Assembly: GCF_022760925.1 (NCBI RefSeq)
Contig: NZ_JAKTNT010000004.1
Span: 1 to 64,000, forward strand
Direction of reading: 5' to 3'
DNA from: Thermus hydrothermalis
GTDB taxonomy: Bacteria > Deinococcota > Deinococci > Deinococcales > Thermaceae
Length of the DNA stretch: 64,000 nucleotides
The notes under the pieces were generated by a model. It was not told where the DNA came from, did not search any database, and was given only the letters and a program-made list of their open reading frames with translations. Both the position numbers and the translations under genes were made by a program. Shown piece after piece: positions 12,069 through 18,877 of the stretch (position 1 is the first letter of the stretch; every line of letters begins with the position of its first letter).

Positions 12069-13306
12069 CCCAGCACCCCCGCTGCCAGCAAGTCGCCCAA
12101 AGTCGCTTCTTCGCGCCACTTTTGGAGTTTGGGATGCATGTCGCCACGAACAATGTCTGTCGCTCCGTTAGGGGTGAGGGCAAAACACAGCAAATCATCA
12201 GGCTTCGCCAACTGCAAGAGCAAGGGCGAGTGCGTCGCGACAAACACTTGACCATCGTATACCGACGAAATGGACTGGAAAACCAACTCCAAAGCCTTCG
12301 GATGAATCCCGTTCTCTGGCTCCTCAATCAGGTAAATCTTTCCGGCTTCAGGAAGGTAAGCTAGTAGAGAAAGCGCCAAAAAACGCAAAGTCCCGTCTGA
12401 CAGCATCCAACTCGGCAATCTCAGGTCTTGGGGAAAGTGAACGTCCAAAAAGAGGAAGCGGTCAACTTCCCGTTCCCGAACAGCGATGTCTTCGATGTTG
12501 GGCAACGCCTGCTTCACGTGGGCAAGCCACCGGTGAAAGCGTTCAGGTGAGCCTTCCCTCAGTTGACGCACCACGAGCGGCAAATTGCTACCATCAGGCT
12601 GGAATGCCCTGGGCGCATCAGGACGACAGGGTTCGCGCATTCGTTGGCTGTTTAGCATCAAGCGATGGAGCCCAGAAAGGATGATCCGCCTTGCCCATAG
12701 CGATACCGGAAATCTCTCCTCGTCCTCGGGTAAATTGGCAAGGGCGGCTTTGCGGGGGTCAATTCGGAAAGGCGAGTTCCAGCCGCTGGTCTCAGAACGA
12801 AAATAGACTCTGCCATCGGCTATGCGACCAATGACTTTCCGCCATCCAGCAGGTGCGTGTTGCCCCGGCTCAGCAACAATCCTTTCCGGCGGGCTCGGTT
12901 CGCTAGGGAAAAGCAATCTTTGACCCTTCTCCTCCTCATCACTTGAACGCTTCAACCAAAAGGTCTCCCTTTCAAGCACAATGCCGCCCTCGGTACCAAC
13001 TCCGACCCGAATTTCGTAGCGACAAGAGCGATAGCCACTAGACGACAATGGCAGAGGAACCTCCATTTCTATCGCCAACTCGAAGGTCTGCGATTGCCGC
13101 TTCCATGTCATTTCCTGAAGGGTATTCGCTCGCGCCAAAACGGCCGCTTCAACTCCTTCTTCCAACAAATCCTGCAAAAAGACTAGCACATCCAAAAATG
13201 TGCTCTTGCCGCTAGCGTTCGGTCCGACCAAGATTTGGAATGGACGAAGATCTTGGCTGATGTAATGCAAGCACTTGTAATTGAGCGCTTCGATACGGGA
13301 AATCAT
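12065..13306 (-). CDS. AAA family (OLD/RecF-like ABC-type) ATPase, candidate defence component
   Basis: 413 residues. Walker A GPNASGKST is at 28-36, the signature-like LSDGTLRF at about 302-309, Walker B IYLIEEPENG at about 324-333 and an H-loop in FVATHSP (His359). The arrangement, with a long insert between Walker A and the signature, is that of AAA_15/AAA_21 ATPases. These occur in OLD, PARIS-like, RloA-like and other anti-phage modules. ATG 13306 has TGGAGG 9 nt upstream. It overlaps the downstream TOPRIM-like gene by 4 nt, so both proteins are probably made in fixed ratio. GC is near 52 percent by eye against nearly 70 around it. It sits between a dead transposase and an IS. Confidence 0.8.
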   Translation of the reverse strand: MISRIEALNYKCLHYISQDLRPFQILVGPNASGKSTFLDVLVFLQDLLEEGVEAAVLARANTLQEMTWKRQSQTFELAIEMEVPLPLSSSGYRSCRYEIRVGVGTEGGIVLERETFWLKRSSDEEEKGQRLLFPSEPSPPERIVAEPGQHAPAGWRKVIGRIADGRVYFRSETSGWNSPFRIDPRKAALANLPEDEERFPVSLWARRIILSGLHRLMLNSQRMREPCRPDAPRAFQPDGSNLPLVVRQLREGSPERFHRWLAHVKQALPNIEDIAVREREVDRFLFLDVHFPQDLRLPSWMLSDGTLRFLALSLLAYLPEAGKIYLIEEPENGIHPKALELVFQSISSVYDGQVFVATHSPLLLQLAKPDDLLCFALTPNGATDIVRGDMHPKLQKWREEATLGDLLAAGVLG

Positions 13307-13376
13307 GGTATTACCCTCCAGTCATCCAATCAAACAAACGAGGACCCATTGCTCGGTGGCGATCGACCTCTTCAGG

Positions 13377-13543
13377 TTACAAAGGGAGGATTTCCCTGAC
13401 TTCTTCCACCCTTAGATTTACCATAGGTACCCCTTCAGAACGATCACCAACCCGAAGCGAACTGTCACATCGTTCAAAACCCTTTACACCGTCCCGTCCT
13501 CGTCAGTCAGTACCCATTCTTTGCTTACTACCTGGGAGCGCAT
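13377..13543 (-). pseudogene. Frameshifted small ORF upstream of the ATPase/TOPRIM-like pair
   Basis: Two minus-strand segments join into one small protein of about 55 residues: MRSQVVSKEWVLTDEDGTV from ATG 13543 to a TAA, then after a one-base shift KGFERCDSSLRVGDRS and PMVNLRVEEVREILPL, ending at 13379. The join falls at GGTGTAAAGG. The gap to the ATPase start is 70 bp. The product is not recognised; charge and size would suit a small regulator or antitoxin-like protein. It might instead be chance. Confidence 0.3.
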
Positions 13544-13570
13544 CACCTGGGACAGCCCACTTTTATTTTA

Positions 13571-14460
13571 ACCCAAGTTGCCACCTGTCCCCGGCTTTGA
13601 AACCATAGCGGCCGGTATGCCTTCGCGCATCCTACCGGCCCTCTGCACCCTAGACGATGCCCTCCAAGCCCTGGGCCACCGGGATGACCCCCAAGCCAAG
13701 ACCCCCGCATCCGCCATCCTCACCCTGGCCATCTTGGCCGCCATGGAACGGGGAGGCAAGCACAACAAAGCCCTGGCCCTCGCCCAAGACCTGAAACGCT
13801 TCACCCACATCCCCTCCCCAAGCCGCTTCCACCGCAGGCTCCACGCCCTCTCCCCCCTCCTCCTGCCCCTCCACTACCTCCTGGCCCAGGTTTGGAAGAA
13901 CCTCCACCAGGCCCAGGCCTGTGCCCTGGACACCTTCCCCCTCCCGGTCTGTGAGAACATTCGTGCCCCTCGCGCCAGGCCCTTCCCGGATGGGGTCTAC
14001 CGGGGCTTCATCCCCAGGGAGCGGGTCCCCTTCCACGGCCTGAAGCACCACCTCCGGGTGGACGATGGGAAGTCCCTCCACGAGGTGAACCTGACCCCGG
14101 GAAGCCCGCATGGTTTGACCCCTTTCCTTCTCCTCCCCCTGGAGCTACCCGAGGGGGCGGAGCGCTACCTGGACCGGGGGTACGAGCGCCATCTCCATGA
14201 GGACCTGCTCAAGGAGGCGCAGGGGCTTGTTCCCATGGGGATCCGAAGGGGGAAGGGTCGGCGCTATGTGCCTTGGCCCCAGTACCTGGCCGTGGTGGGG
14301 CGGCGGGTGGTGGAGACGGTGGGGAGCACCCTCCACGCCTCCTTTCCCAGGCGGGTTCGCGCCGTGACCCAGGAGGGCTTCGTCATGGAGGTGCGCTCCT
14401 TCGTCCTGGCCCAGAACCTTGGGCTCATGGTGCAGAGAATGCTTGGGTAGCAACTTGGGT
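13571..14460 (+). mobile_element. IS982-family insertion sequence, apparently complete
   Basis: About 890 bp bounded by inverted repeats: ACCCAAGTTGCCACC at the left, and at the right the complement of ACCCAAGTTGCTACC (one mismatch). It contains one transposase gene whose TAG lies at the edge of the right repeat. No clear target duplication could be seen (flanks TTATTTTA and TACGTAAT). The same right end recurs at positions 36-50 of the window. Confidence 0.85.
13617..14450 (+). CDS. IS982-family transposase
   Basis: 277 residues. Catalytic core reads ALDTFPLPVCENIRAPRARPF, then GVYRGFIPRERVPFHGLKHH, YLDRGYERHLHEDLL and VVETVGSTLHASFPRRVRAV, ending GFVMEVRSFVLAQNLG. This matches the D-S/T-x-P-x-x-VC, F-x-G-x-x-x-H and D-x-x-Y blocks of the IS982 DDE transposase group. 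The ATG at 13617 is preferred because earlier in-frame TTG codons lie inside the terminal repeat. No frameshift is seen, so the enzyme may be active. Confidence 0.85.
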   Translation: MPSRILPALCTLDDALQALGHRDDPQAKTPASAILTLAILAAMERGGKHNKALALAQDLKRFTHIPSPSRFHRRLHALSPLLLPLHYLLAQVWKNLHQAQACALDTFPLPVCENIRAPRARPFPDGVYRGFIPRERVPFHGLKHHLRVDDGKSLHEVNLTPGSPHGLTPFLLLPLELPEGAERYLDRGYERHLHEDLLKEAQGLVPMGIRRGKGRRYVPWPQYLAVVGRRVVETVGSTLHASFPRRVRAVTQEGFVMEVRSFVLAQNLGLMVQRMLG

Positions 14461-14466
14461 TACGTA

Positions 14467-15396
14467 ATGCCCGGGTTGATATGGCGGCAAACCCTCCTCG
14501 CCCGCCGTCCCAACGTCGCTCGCTCCAAGCCGCACCCTTCCAAGGCTTCCGGTACCCGAACCTCGGACGCCGCCGCCAACGGGCCACCTGAGGGCGGGGG
14601 TGGCGAAGACGGCGGGGAAGGCGGGGACCAGGAGGACGACCCACCGCCGCCGCTAAGGGCCGCCCCCAAGCGCCGGGGCCGTCCGGGAAAGACCCGCCGC
14701 TTCCGGGCCTTCCCTTCACATAGAACGCATAAAAAGCGCCGCGCGATTTTGGACGCCATCGCCGAGGCTCTGGCGGGGCGCCCTGCCGCCCTTTTCCTCA
14801 CCCTAACCCCCACCACCCCCACCCCGGATGAGGCCCGCCGCCTGGCCGCCGTCCACCCATCCATCGCCAAATGCTTTTCCGCGTTCGCGGCTCGCCTTCG
14901 CCGGGAAGGGGCCCTTTTCGCCGTCGTGGTAGAAACGCGGTCGGACGCTGGCGCCTTTTTCCCCCATGCCCACGGCATCGTAGCCGGGGTGCCTCTGGCC
15001 CGCCTAAAGGTCCTGGCGGCGCGTTCGGGGCTGACGCTCCACGCGGAAGCCTTGCGCGACCCCCGGGCCGCGGCGCGGTACCTCGCGAAGGCCGCCCAAC
15101 GTCGGCATTACGACGCCATTCAAGGCGCGCGGGGCTTTTGGGCCTCCACGGGGAGGGTTGTGTACCCGGGTACACAAAAGGCGCGCTCCCTCCCCGCTGA
15201 ACCTGTGCGGCTAGCCCCTGGCGTGGTGGTAGTGGACATCCCCCGCTTCTTGCGGGCTAACCTGGCAGGCCTGCGAAGCCCTTCCCCCGTCGTCCGCAAA
15301 GCCTCGGCCACGGCCCTTCGCGCCTTCTGCCAGGCCACGGGGCTTCCTCCTGACCCCCAAACGCTTGCGGCCTTTGCGGAAGGGGGTGGCCCATGA
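14467..15396 (+). CDS. HUH-endonuclease replication initiator (rolling-circle Rep-like)
   Basis: 309 residues from the ATG at 14467. The three Rep motifs are in order: motif I LFLTLTPT (about 109-116), motif II FPHAHG with His167 and His169, and motif III RYLAK with Tyr205 and Lys208, a single-tyrosine HUH type. Glu156 in VVVETRSD may help bind metal. The first 90 residues are low-complexity and basic. Such enzymes nick the plus origin of plasmids or filamentous phages. The IS ends only 6 nt before this ATG, so promoter and perhaps true N-terminus were displaced. Stop overlaps the next gene (ATGA). Confidence 0.75.
   Translation: MPGLIWRQTLLARRPNVARSKPHPSKASGTRTSDAAANGPPEGGGGEDGGEGGDQEDDPPPPLRAAPKRRGRPGKTRRFRAFPSHRTHKKRRAILDAIAEALAGRPAALFLTLTPTTPTPDEARRLAAVHPSIAKCFSAFAARLRREGALFAVVVETRSDAGAFFPHAHGIVAGVPLARLKVLAARSGLTLHAEALRDPRAAARYLAKAAQRRHYDAIQGARGFWASTGRVVYPGTQKARSLPAEPVRLAPGVVVVDIPRFLRANLAGLRSPSPVVRKASATALRAFCQATGLPPDPQTLAAFAEGGGP
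15158..15177. repeat. Perfect 20-bp palindrome inside rep
   Basis: TTGTGTACCCGGGTACACAA is self-complementary over all 20 bases and lies just after the HUH motif III codons. A related shorter sequence, TTTGTACCGGGTACGAC, occurs before the integrase gene at about 16777-16792. It may be an origin hairpin or operator. Confidence 0.7.
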
Positions 15397-15908
15397 CCCC
15401 GCGTTCCTTCTTCGCCGACTTGGCCTACGGCCGCGCGGCGGAAGCGGACCCCAAAGTCCGGGCCTTATTAGGCCAACTTTACCCGGGCTACCCCATCACC
15501 CCTGCGCCCCCCGGCCTGGACCTCGAGGGCGTTGACCTTGTCATTGACCGCCCCGGCTTCCCCGTCCCTGTCCAGGTCAAGCGCTACCGGGGAACCCTGC
15601 ACCCCCTTCGCACCGCCCTGGTCTTCCTAGAGGACATCGCGGACCTGGACAGGGGCACCCCGGGGTGGCTGTGGACAAGCCCCGCCGACCTCCTGGTCAT
15701 CGCCTACGCCGACGAGCCCCTTGCCCTCCACCTTCCCACCCTGCGCGCCATCGCCGCCGAAAGGGGGGAGAAATGGGGCCCCTACTTGGACATAACGAAA
15801 ACCGAAGGCCGCGGCGGACGCATTTGGTATAGCGTGGTTTGGCGCGTCCCTTTGCGGGAAGTAGAAGGCGCCGTGCTAACCATCCCGAAGGAGGCCCAGG
15901 GTAGGTGA
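15393..15908 (+). CDS. Nuclease-like protein of the integrated element (putative PD-(D/E)XK fold)
   Basis: 171 residues, not recognised as a named family. The segment GLDLEGVDLVIDRPGFPVPVQVKRY (given in two parts: GVDLVID at about 47-53 and PVQVKRY at about 59-65) has the D...(E/Q)-x-K spacing of PD-(D/E)XK nucleases such as Mrr or Holliday-junction resolvases. The rest is alpha/beta with no signal peptide or membrane segment. It is translationally coupled to rep by a 4-nt overlap, which suggests a role in replication or processing of the same element. Its 3' end overlaps the convergent integrase gene by 33 nt. Confidence 0.5.
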   Translation: MTPRSFFADLAYGRAAEADPKVRALLGQLYPGYPITPAPPGLDLEGVDLVIDRPGFPVPVQVKRYRGTLHPLRTALVFLEDIADLDRGTPGWLWTSPADLLVIAYADEPLALHLPTLRAIAAERGEKWGPYLDITKTEGRGGRIWYSVVWRVPLREVEGAVLTIPKEAQGR

Positions 15909-16754
15909 TACCTTGCCATGGATTTCCCTCAGGTCCTTTTCCGCAAGCCGCACATAGTGGGCGGTCATGGCTGGGGACTGGTGCCCCATAAGCATTTGCA
16001 GGGCATAGGGGTTCATCCCGTTCTTGACCATGACCACCGCCGCGCCCCTACGAAAGGCGTGGGGGGACTTGTAGGGGACGCCCGCCGCCCTAGCAAGCCG
16101 CCGTAGCATTTGCCGGACCGCATCGGCCGTTATCGGCCTCCCCGTACCGCTAAGGAATAGGGCATCGCTTGTGCTTTCTGGCCTTTCGTTCCTAAGATAG
16201 GCCCAAACCGCCCTCCGCGTGGGCGCCGAAATGGGAAGCACCTGGTATGCCCCACCCTTGCGCTTTACCCTTATCCCTTCAGGGCGAACATCCTCGAGCC
16301 TAAGGCCAACAATCTCCCCTATCCGGGCCGCCGTATCCCAAAGCAGAAGCAGTATCGCCTTGTCCCGGAAGGGGTGCTTCCCACCATCCGCCGCTAGGAG
16401 CATCTTGCGTACCTCCCCGGGCCTCACCACCGCAAGGTCGGGGGGTGGCGCCTTGGGCGGCTTCATCCTGGCCGTGGGGTCATGTTCCAAGACGCCCTCC
16501 CGCACAAGCCACCGGAGGAAGGGCCGCACGGCCCGGTAGCGCGCCACAACCCCACCGGGGCTAAGCCCTTCCTCGTGGGACCGCGCGAGGAAGACCCTAA
16601 GGTCCTGCGTCGTTAAATCCTGCACCCGCTTGTCCCCCACAATCCTAAGCATGCTCCTAACCCCTTCCCCATAAAAGGCCAAGGTCCTGGGCGACAACCC
16701 TCTAGCCTTCCCGTCCTGCAAGAACACCCCAAACCATTCCGATAGCCTTTCCAC
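15876..16754 (-). CDS. Tyrosine recombinase / integrase (XerC/D-like)
   Basis: 292 residues. The N-terminal SAM-like core-binding domain spans about 1-90. The catalytic domain has Arg144 in TAARIGEIVGL, the beta-hairpin Lys near 164-166, His232-x-x-Arg235 in SPHAFRRG, His258 in MGHQS and the nucleophile Tyr267 in HYVRLA, so all six residues are present. GTG 16754 is chosen because GGGAGGGG lies 5 nt upstream; an in-frame TTG at 16823 lacks such a site. It lies next to tRNA-Met, a favoured integration target, with rep and the nuclease-like gene behind it. Confidence 0.9.
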   Translation of the reverse strand: MERLSEWFGVFLQDGKARGLSPRTLAFYGEGVRSMLRIVGDKRVQDLTTQDLRVFLARSHEEGLSPGGVVARYRAVRPFLRWLVREGVLEHDPTARMKPPKAPPPDLAVVRPGEVRKMLLAADGGKHPFRDKAILLLLWDTAARIGEIVGLRLEDVRPEGIRVKRKGGAYQVLPISAPTRRAVWAYLRNERPESTSDALFLSGTGRPITADAVRQMLRRLARAAGVPYKSPHAFRRGAAVVMVKNGMNPYALQMLMGHQSPAMTAHYVRLAEKDLREIHGKVSPTLGLLRDG

Positions 16755-16765
16755 ACAACCCCTCC

Positions 16766-16809
16766 CGTGTTCGGTTTTGTACCGGGTACGACCACATGAT
16801 TGTGTTCGG
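16766..16809. promoter_or_regulatory. Repeat cluster upstream of the integrase (operator or attachment-arm candidate)
   Basis: Direct repeats GTGTTCGG (16767-16774 and 16802-16809) flank GTACCGGGTAC (16780-16790), an odd palindrome similar in core to the 20-bp palindrome in rep. The region is the integrase leader and could hold its operator or recombinase arm sites. Confidence 0.4.
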
Positions 16810-16861
16810 ATGACGCGGGACAAGGGGGTGTTCGCCTGTTTCTGGGGAAGCGAGGATTTTG

Positions 16862-16895
16862 CGATAAGAAAGCCCCGGGAAGTCCCTTCCCGGGG
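16862..16895 (-). terminator. Intrinsic terminator of tRNA-Met
   Basis: A perfect 10-bp stem CCCCGGGAAG/CTTCCCGGGG with a 3-nt loop lies 4 nt after the tRNA CCA; on the minus strand it continues CTTTCTTATC. Confidence 0.85.
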
Positions 16896-16899
16896 GCGC

Positions 16900-16976
16900 T
16901 GGTGGCGGCGGTGGGACTCGAACCCACGACACCACGATTATGAGTCGTGTGCTCTAACCACCTGAGCTACGCCGCC
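16900..16976 (-). tRNA. tRNA-Met (anticodon CAT), elongator type
   Basis: 77 nt with acceptor GGCGGCG/CGCCGCC, encoded CCA, anticodon loop CTCATAA and D-arm GTAGCTCAGGTGGTTAGAGC. The 5' half resembles elongator tRNA-Met rather than initiator (no C1-A72 mismatch). A tRNA-Ile(CAU) with lysidine cannot be wholly excluded. The neighbouring integrase suggests it is or was an integration site; no second copy of its 3' end was found in the window. Confidence 0.95.
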
Positions 16977-16996
16977 AAGGGCGCCAGGCAACCCCC

Positions 16997-17025
16997 ATCT
17001 TAGGGGAGGCTTCGGGTTCGGTCAA
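16997..17025 (-). promoter_or_regulatory. Promoter of tRNA-Met
   Basis: TTGACC (17020-17025), 17-bp spacer and TAAGAT (16997-17002) on the minus strand, 20 nt before the tRNA 5' end and 12 nt downstream of the ychF stop. Confidence 0.8.
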
Positions 17026-17037
17026 GCAGCAAGGGCA

Positions 17038-18144
17038 TCACGCGTTGAAGAGCACGAAAAGGACATCTCCGTCCTGCACCTCGTACTCCTTGCCCTCCAA
17101 GCGCACCCAGCCCCGCTCCTTGGCCTTGGCCCACCCCCCCGCCTCCACCAGCCGGTCCCAGGGGATGACCTCGGCCCGGATGAAGCCCCTTTCCATGTCC
17201 GAGTGGATCTCCCCCGCTGCCTCCGGGGCCTTGGCGCCTCGGCGCACCGTCCAAGCCCGCACCTCCTTCTCCCCAGCGGTGAAGAAGGTGAGGAGGCCCA
17301 AGGCCCGGTACCCCGCCTGGGCCAAACGCTGCAGGCCGCTTTCCTTAAGGCCGTAGGCGGCGAGGAGCTCCTTAGCCTCCTCTTGCGAGAGCTCGGCCAG
17401 TTCCGCCTCCAGCTTGGCGGACACCACCACCACCTCCGCCCCTTCCGCCTCCGCCTTCTCCCGCACCGCCTGGACGTGAGGGTTCCCCGCCCCCTGGGGT
17501 AGGTCCTCCTCCGCCACGTTGGCCACGTAGATCACCGGCTTGGCGGTGAGGAGGGGGGTTTCCTTGAGGAAACGGCCTAGTTCCTCGGAAGGGGGAAAGG
17601 TGCGGGCGGGCTTTCCCGCCTGGAGGTGGGCGTAGAGGCCTTCCGCCGCCTCCAAAAGGGGAAGCTTCTCCCGGTCAGCGCGGGCCTCCTTGCGCAGGCG
17701 TTCAAGCCGGCGCTCCAAGGTGGCGAGGTCGGCGAGGAGGAGCTCGGTCTCCACCACCTCGGCGTCCTCCAAGGGGTCCACCCGGCCCATGACGTGCACC
17801 ACCCCGGGGTCGGGAAAGCACCGGAGGACGTGGGCGATGGCCGCCACCTCGCGGATATGGGCCAAAAACTGGTTCCCGAGCCCCTCCCCCTTATGGGCCC
17901 CCTTCACGAGGCCGGCGATGTCCACGAACTCCACGTGGGTGGGGACCACGGGGGGTACCCTTTCCCCTTTGGCGAAAACCTTCTGCAGGGCGTAAAGCCT
18001 TTCGTCCTCTAGGGGCACCACCCCCACGTTCTTGTCAATGGTGGCGAAGGGGTAGTTGGCGGCGAGCGCCCCGGCTCGGGTCAGGGCGTTAAAGAGGGTG
18101 GACTTGCCCACGTTGGGTAGACCTACGATGCCGACTGCAAGCAT
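17038..18144 (-). CDS. ychF: Ribosome-associated ATPase YchF (OLA1 family)
   Basis: Obg-related P-loop protein that prefers ATP over GTP and binds ribosomes; linked to stress and translation control. N-terminus VGIVGLPNVGKSTLFNALT is the G1 loop, followed by NYPFATIDKNVG (switch I) and DIAGLVKGAHKGEGLGN (G3, switch II). A coiled-coil insert surrounds LERRLERLRKEA, and the C-terminal TGS-like domain ends DGDVLFVLFNA. The 368-residue length is usual. Its leader contains a terminator-like hairpin with a T7 run 9 nt before the ATG, which could limit read-in or attenuate expression. Confidence 0.96.
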   Translation of the reverse strand: MLAVGIVGLPNVGKSTLFNALTRAGALAANYPFATIDKNVGVVPLEDERLYALQKVFAKGERVPPVVPTHVEFVDIAGLVKGAHKGEGLGNQFLAHIREVAAIAHVLRCFPDPGVVHVMGRVDPLEDAEVVETELLLADLATLERRLERLRKEARADREKLPLLEAAEGLYAHLQAGKPARTFPPSEELGRFLKETPLLTAKPVIYVANVAEEDLPQGAGNPHVQAVREKAEAEGAEVVVVSAKLEAELAELSQEEAKELLAAYGLKESGLQRLAQAGYRALGLLTFFTAGEKEVRAWTVRRGAKAPEAAGEIHSDMERGFIRAEVIPWDRLVEAGGWAKAKERGWVRLEGKEYEVQDGDVLFVLFNA

Positions 18145-18153
18145 GCTTACCTC

Positions 18154-18175
18154 AAAAAAAGCCCCGCTTGGGGGC
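18154..18175 (-). terminator. Terminator-like hairpin in the ychF leader
   Basis: On the minus strand GCCCC-CAAGC-GGGGC is followed by seven T, then GAGGTAAGC and the ychF ATG (18144). The neighbouring gene upstream is divergent, so this hairpin can only act on the ychF transcript itself. Confidence 0.5.
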
Positions 18176-18203
18176 CTCTTTCCATCCTATCACGCCCTTT
18201 GCG

Positions 18204-18209
18204 TATGAT
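18204..18209 (+). promoter_or_regulatory. -10 box upstream of deoC
   Basis: TATGAT, 8 nt before the deoC ATG; GGCGGGG between them could also serve as a weak ribosome site. A -35 is not obvious. Confidence 0.4.
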
Positions 18210-18217
18210 GGCGGGGT

Positions 18218-18877
18218 ATGGACCTGGCCGCCCACATTGACCACACCCTCCTGAAACCCACGGCCACCCCGGAGGAAATCCAAAAGGTGGCGGAAGAGGC
18301 GCTGGAGTACGGCTTTTATGGCCTTTGCATTCCCCCCTCCTACGTGGGCTTCGTGCGGGAGCGCTACCCCCATGCCCCCTTCCGCCTGGTGACCGTGGTG
18401 GGCTTTCCCCTGGGGTACCAGGAAAAGGAGGTGAAGGCCCTCGAGGCTAGCCTGGCCTACGCCCGAGGGGCGGACGAGATTGACATGGTCCTCCACCTGG
18501 GCCGGGCCCTATCCGGGGACTTGGCCTACGTGGAGGAGGAGGTGCGCGCCGTGCGCCGGGCGGTGCCCCGGGCGGTGCTCAAGGTGATCCTGGAAACGGG
18601 CCACTTCCCCCCCGAAGCCCTGGAGGCCCTGGCCGAGGCCGCCATCCAAGGCGGGGCGGACTTCCTCAAGACCTCCACGGGCTTTGGCCCCCGGGGGGCG
18701 AGCCTGCCCGACGTGGAGCTCCTGGTGCGGGTGGCGAGGGGCCGGGCCCAGGTGAAGGCGGCGGGGGGCATCCGGGACCGGGAAACCGCCTTGAAGCTCC
18801 TGGCGGCGGGGGCGAGCCGGCTCGGCACCTCCAGCGGCGTGGCCCTGGTGCGGGGGGAGGAGGCCGGTGGGTACTAG
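18218..18877 (+). CDS. deoC: Deoxyribose-phosphate aldolase
   Basis: Class I aldolase cleaving 2-deoxyribose-5-phosphate to glyceraldehyde-3-phosphate and acetaldehyde in deoxynucleoside catabolism. Opens with LAAHIDHTLLKPTAT, contains ADEIDMVLHLG, the Schiff-base Lys in DFLKTSTGFGPRGA (about Lys151) and the second active Lys in VKAAGGIRD. At 219 residues it has the usual length of short bacterial DERA. It overlaps the next gene, a PLD-family protein, by 11 nt, so the two are co-transcribed although no metabolic link is apparent. Confidence 0.96.
   Translation: MDLAAHIDHTLLKPTATPEEIQKVAEEALEYGFYGLCIPPSYVGFVRERYPHAPFRLVTVVGFPLGYQEKEVKALEASLAYARGADEIDMVLHLGRALSGDLAYVEEEVRAVRRAVPRAVLKVILETGHFPPEALEALAEAAIQGGADFLKTSTGFGPRGASLPDVELLVRVARGRAQVKAAGGIRDRETALKLLAAGASRLGTSSGVALVRGEEAGGY

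Noticed and set aside
14467-15396. Rep as an IS200/IS605 or IS91 transposase
   Set aside because: Motif I FLTLT and motif III YLAK with coupling to a nuclease-like gene and integrase fit plasmid/phage Rep better; no IS605 hairpin ends or TnpB were seen.
16823-16823. Upstream TTG start for the integrase giving 315 residues
   Set aside because: No ribosome site, and the extra 23 residues lie in the repeat-containing leader; GTG 16754 has GGGAGGGG and gives the usual length.
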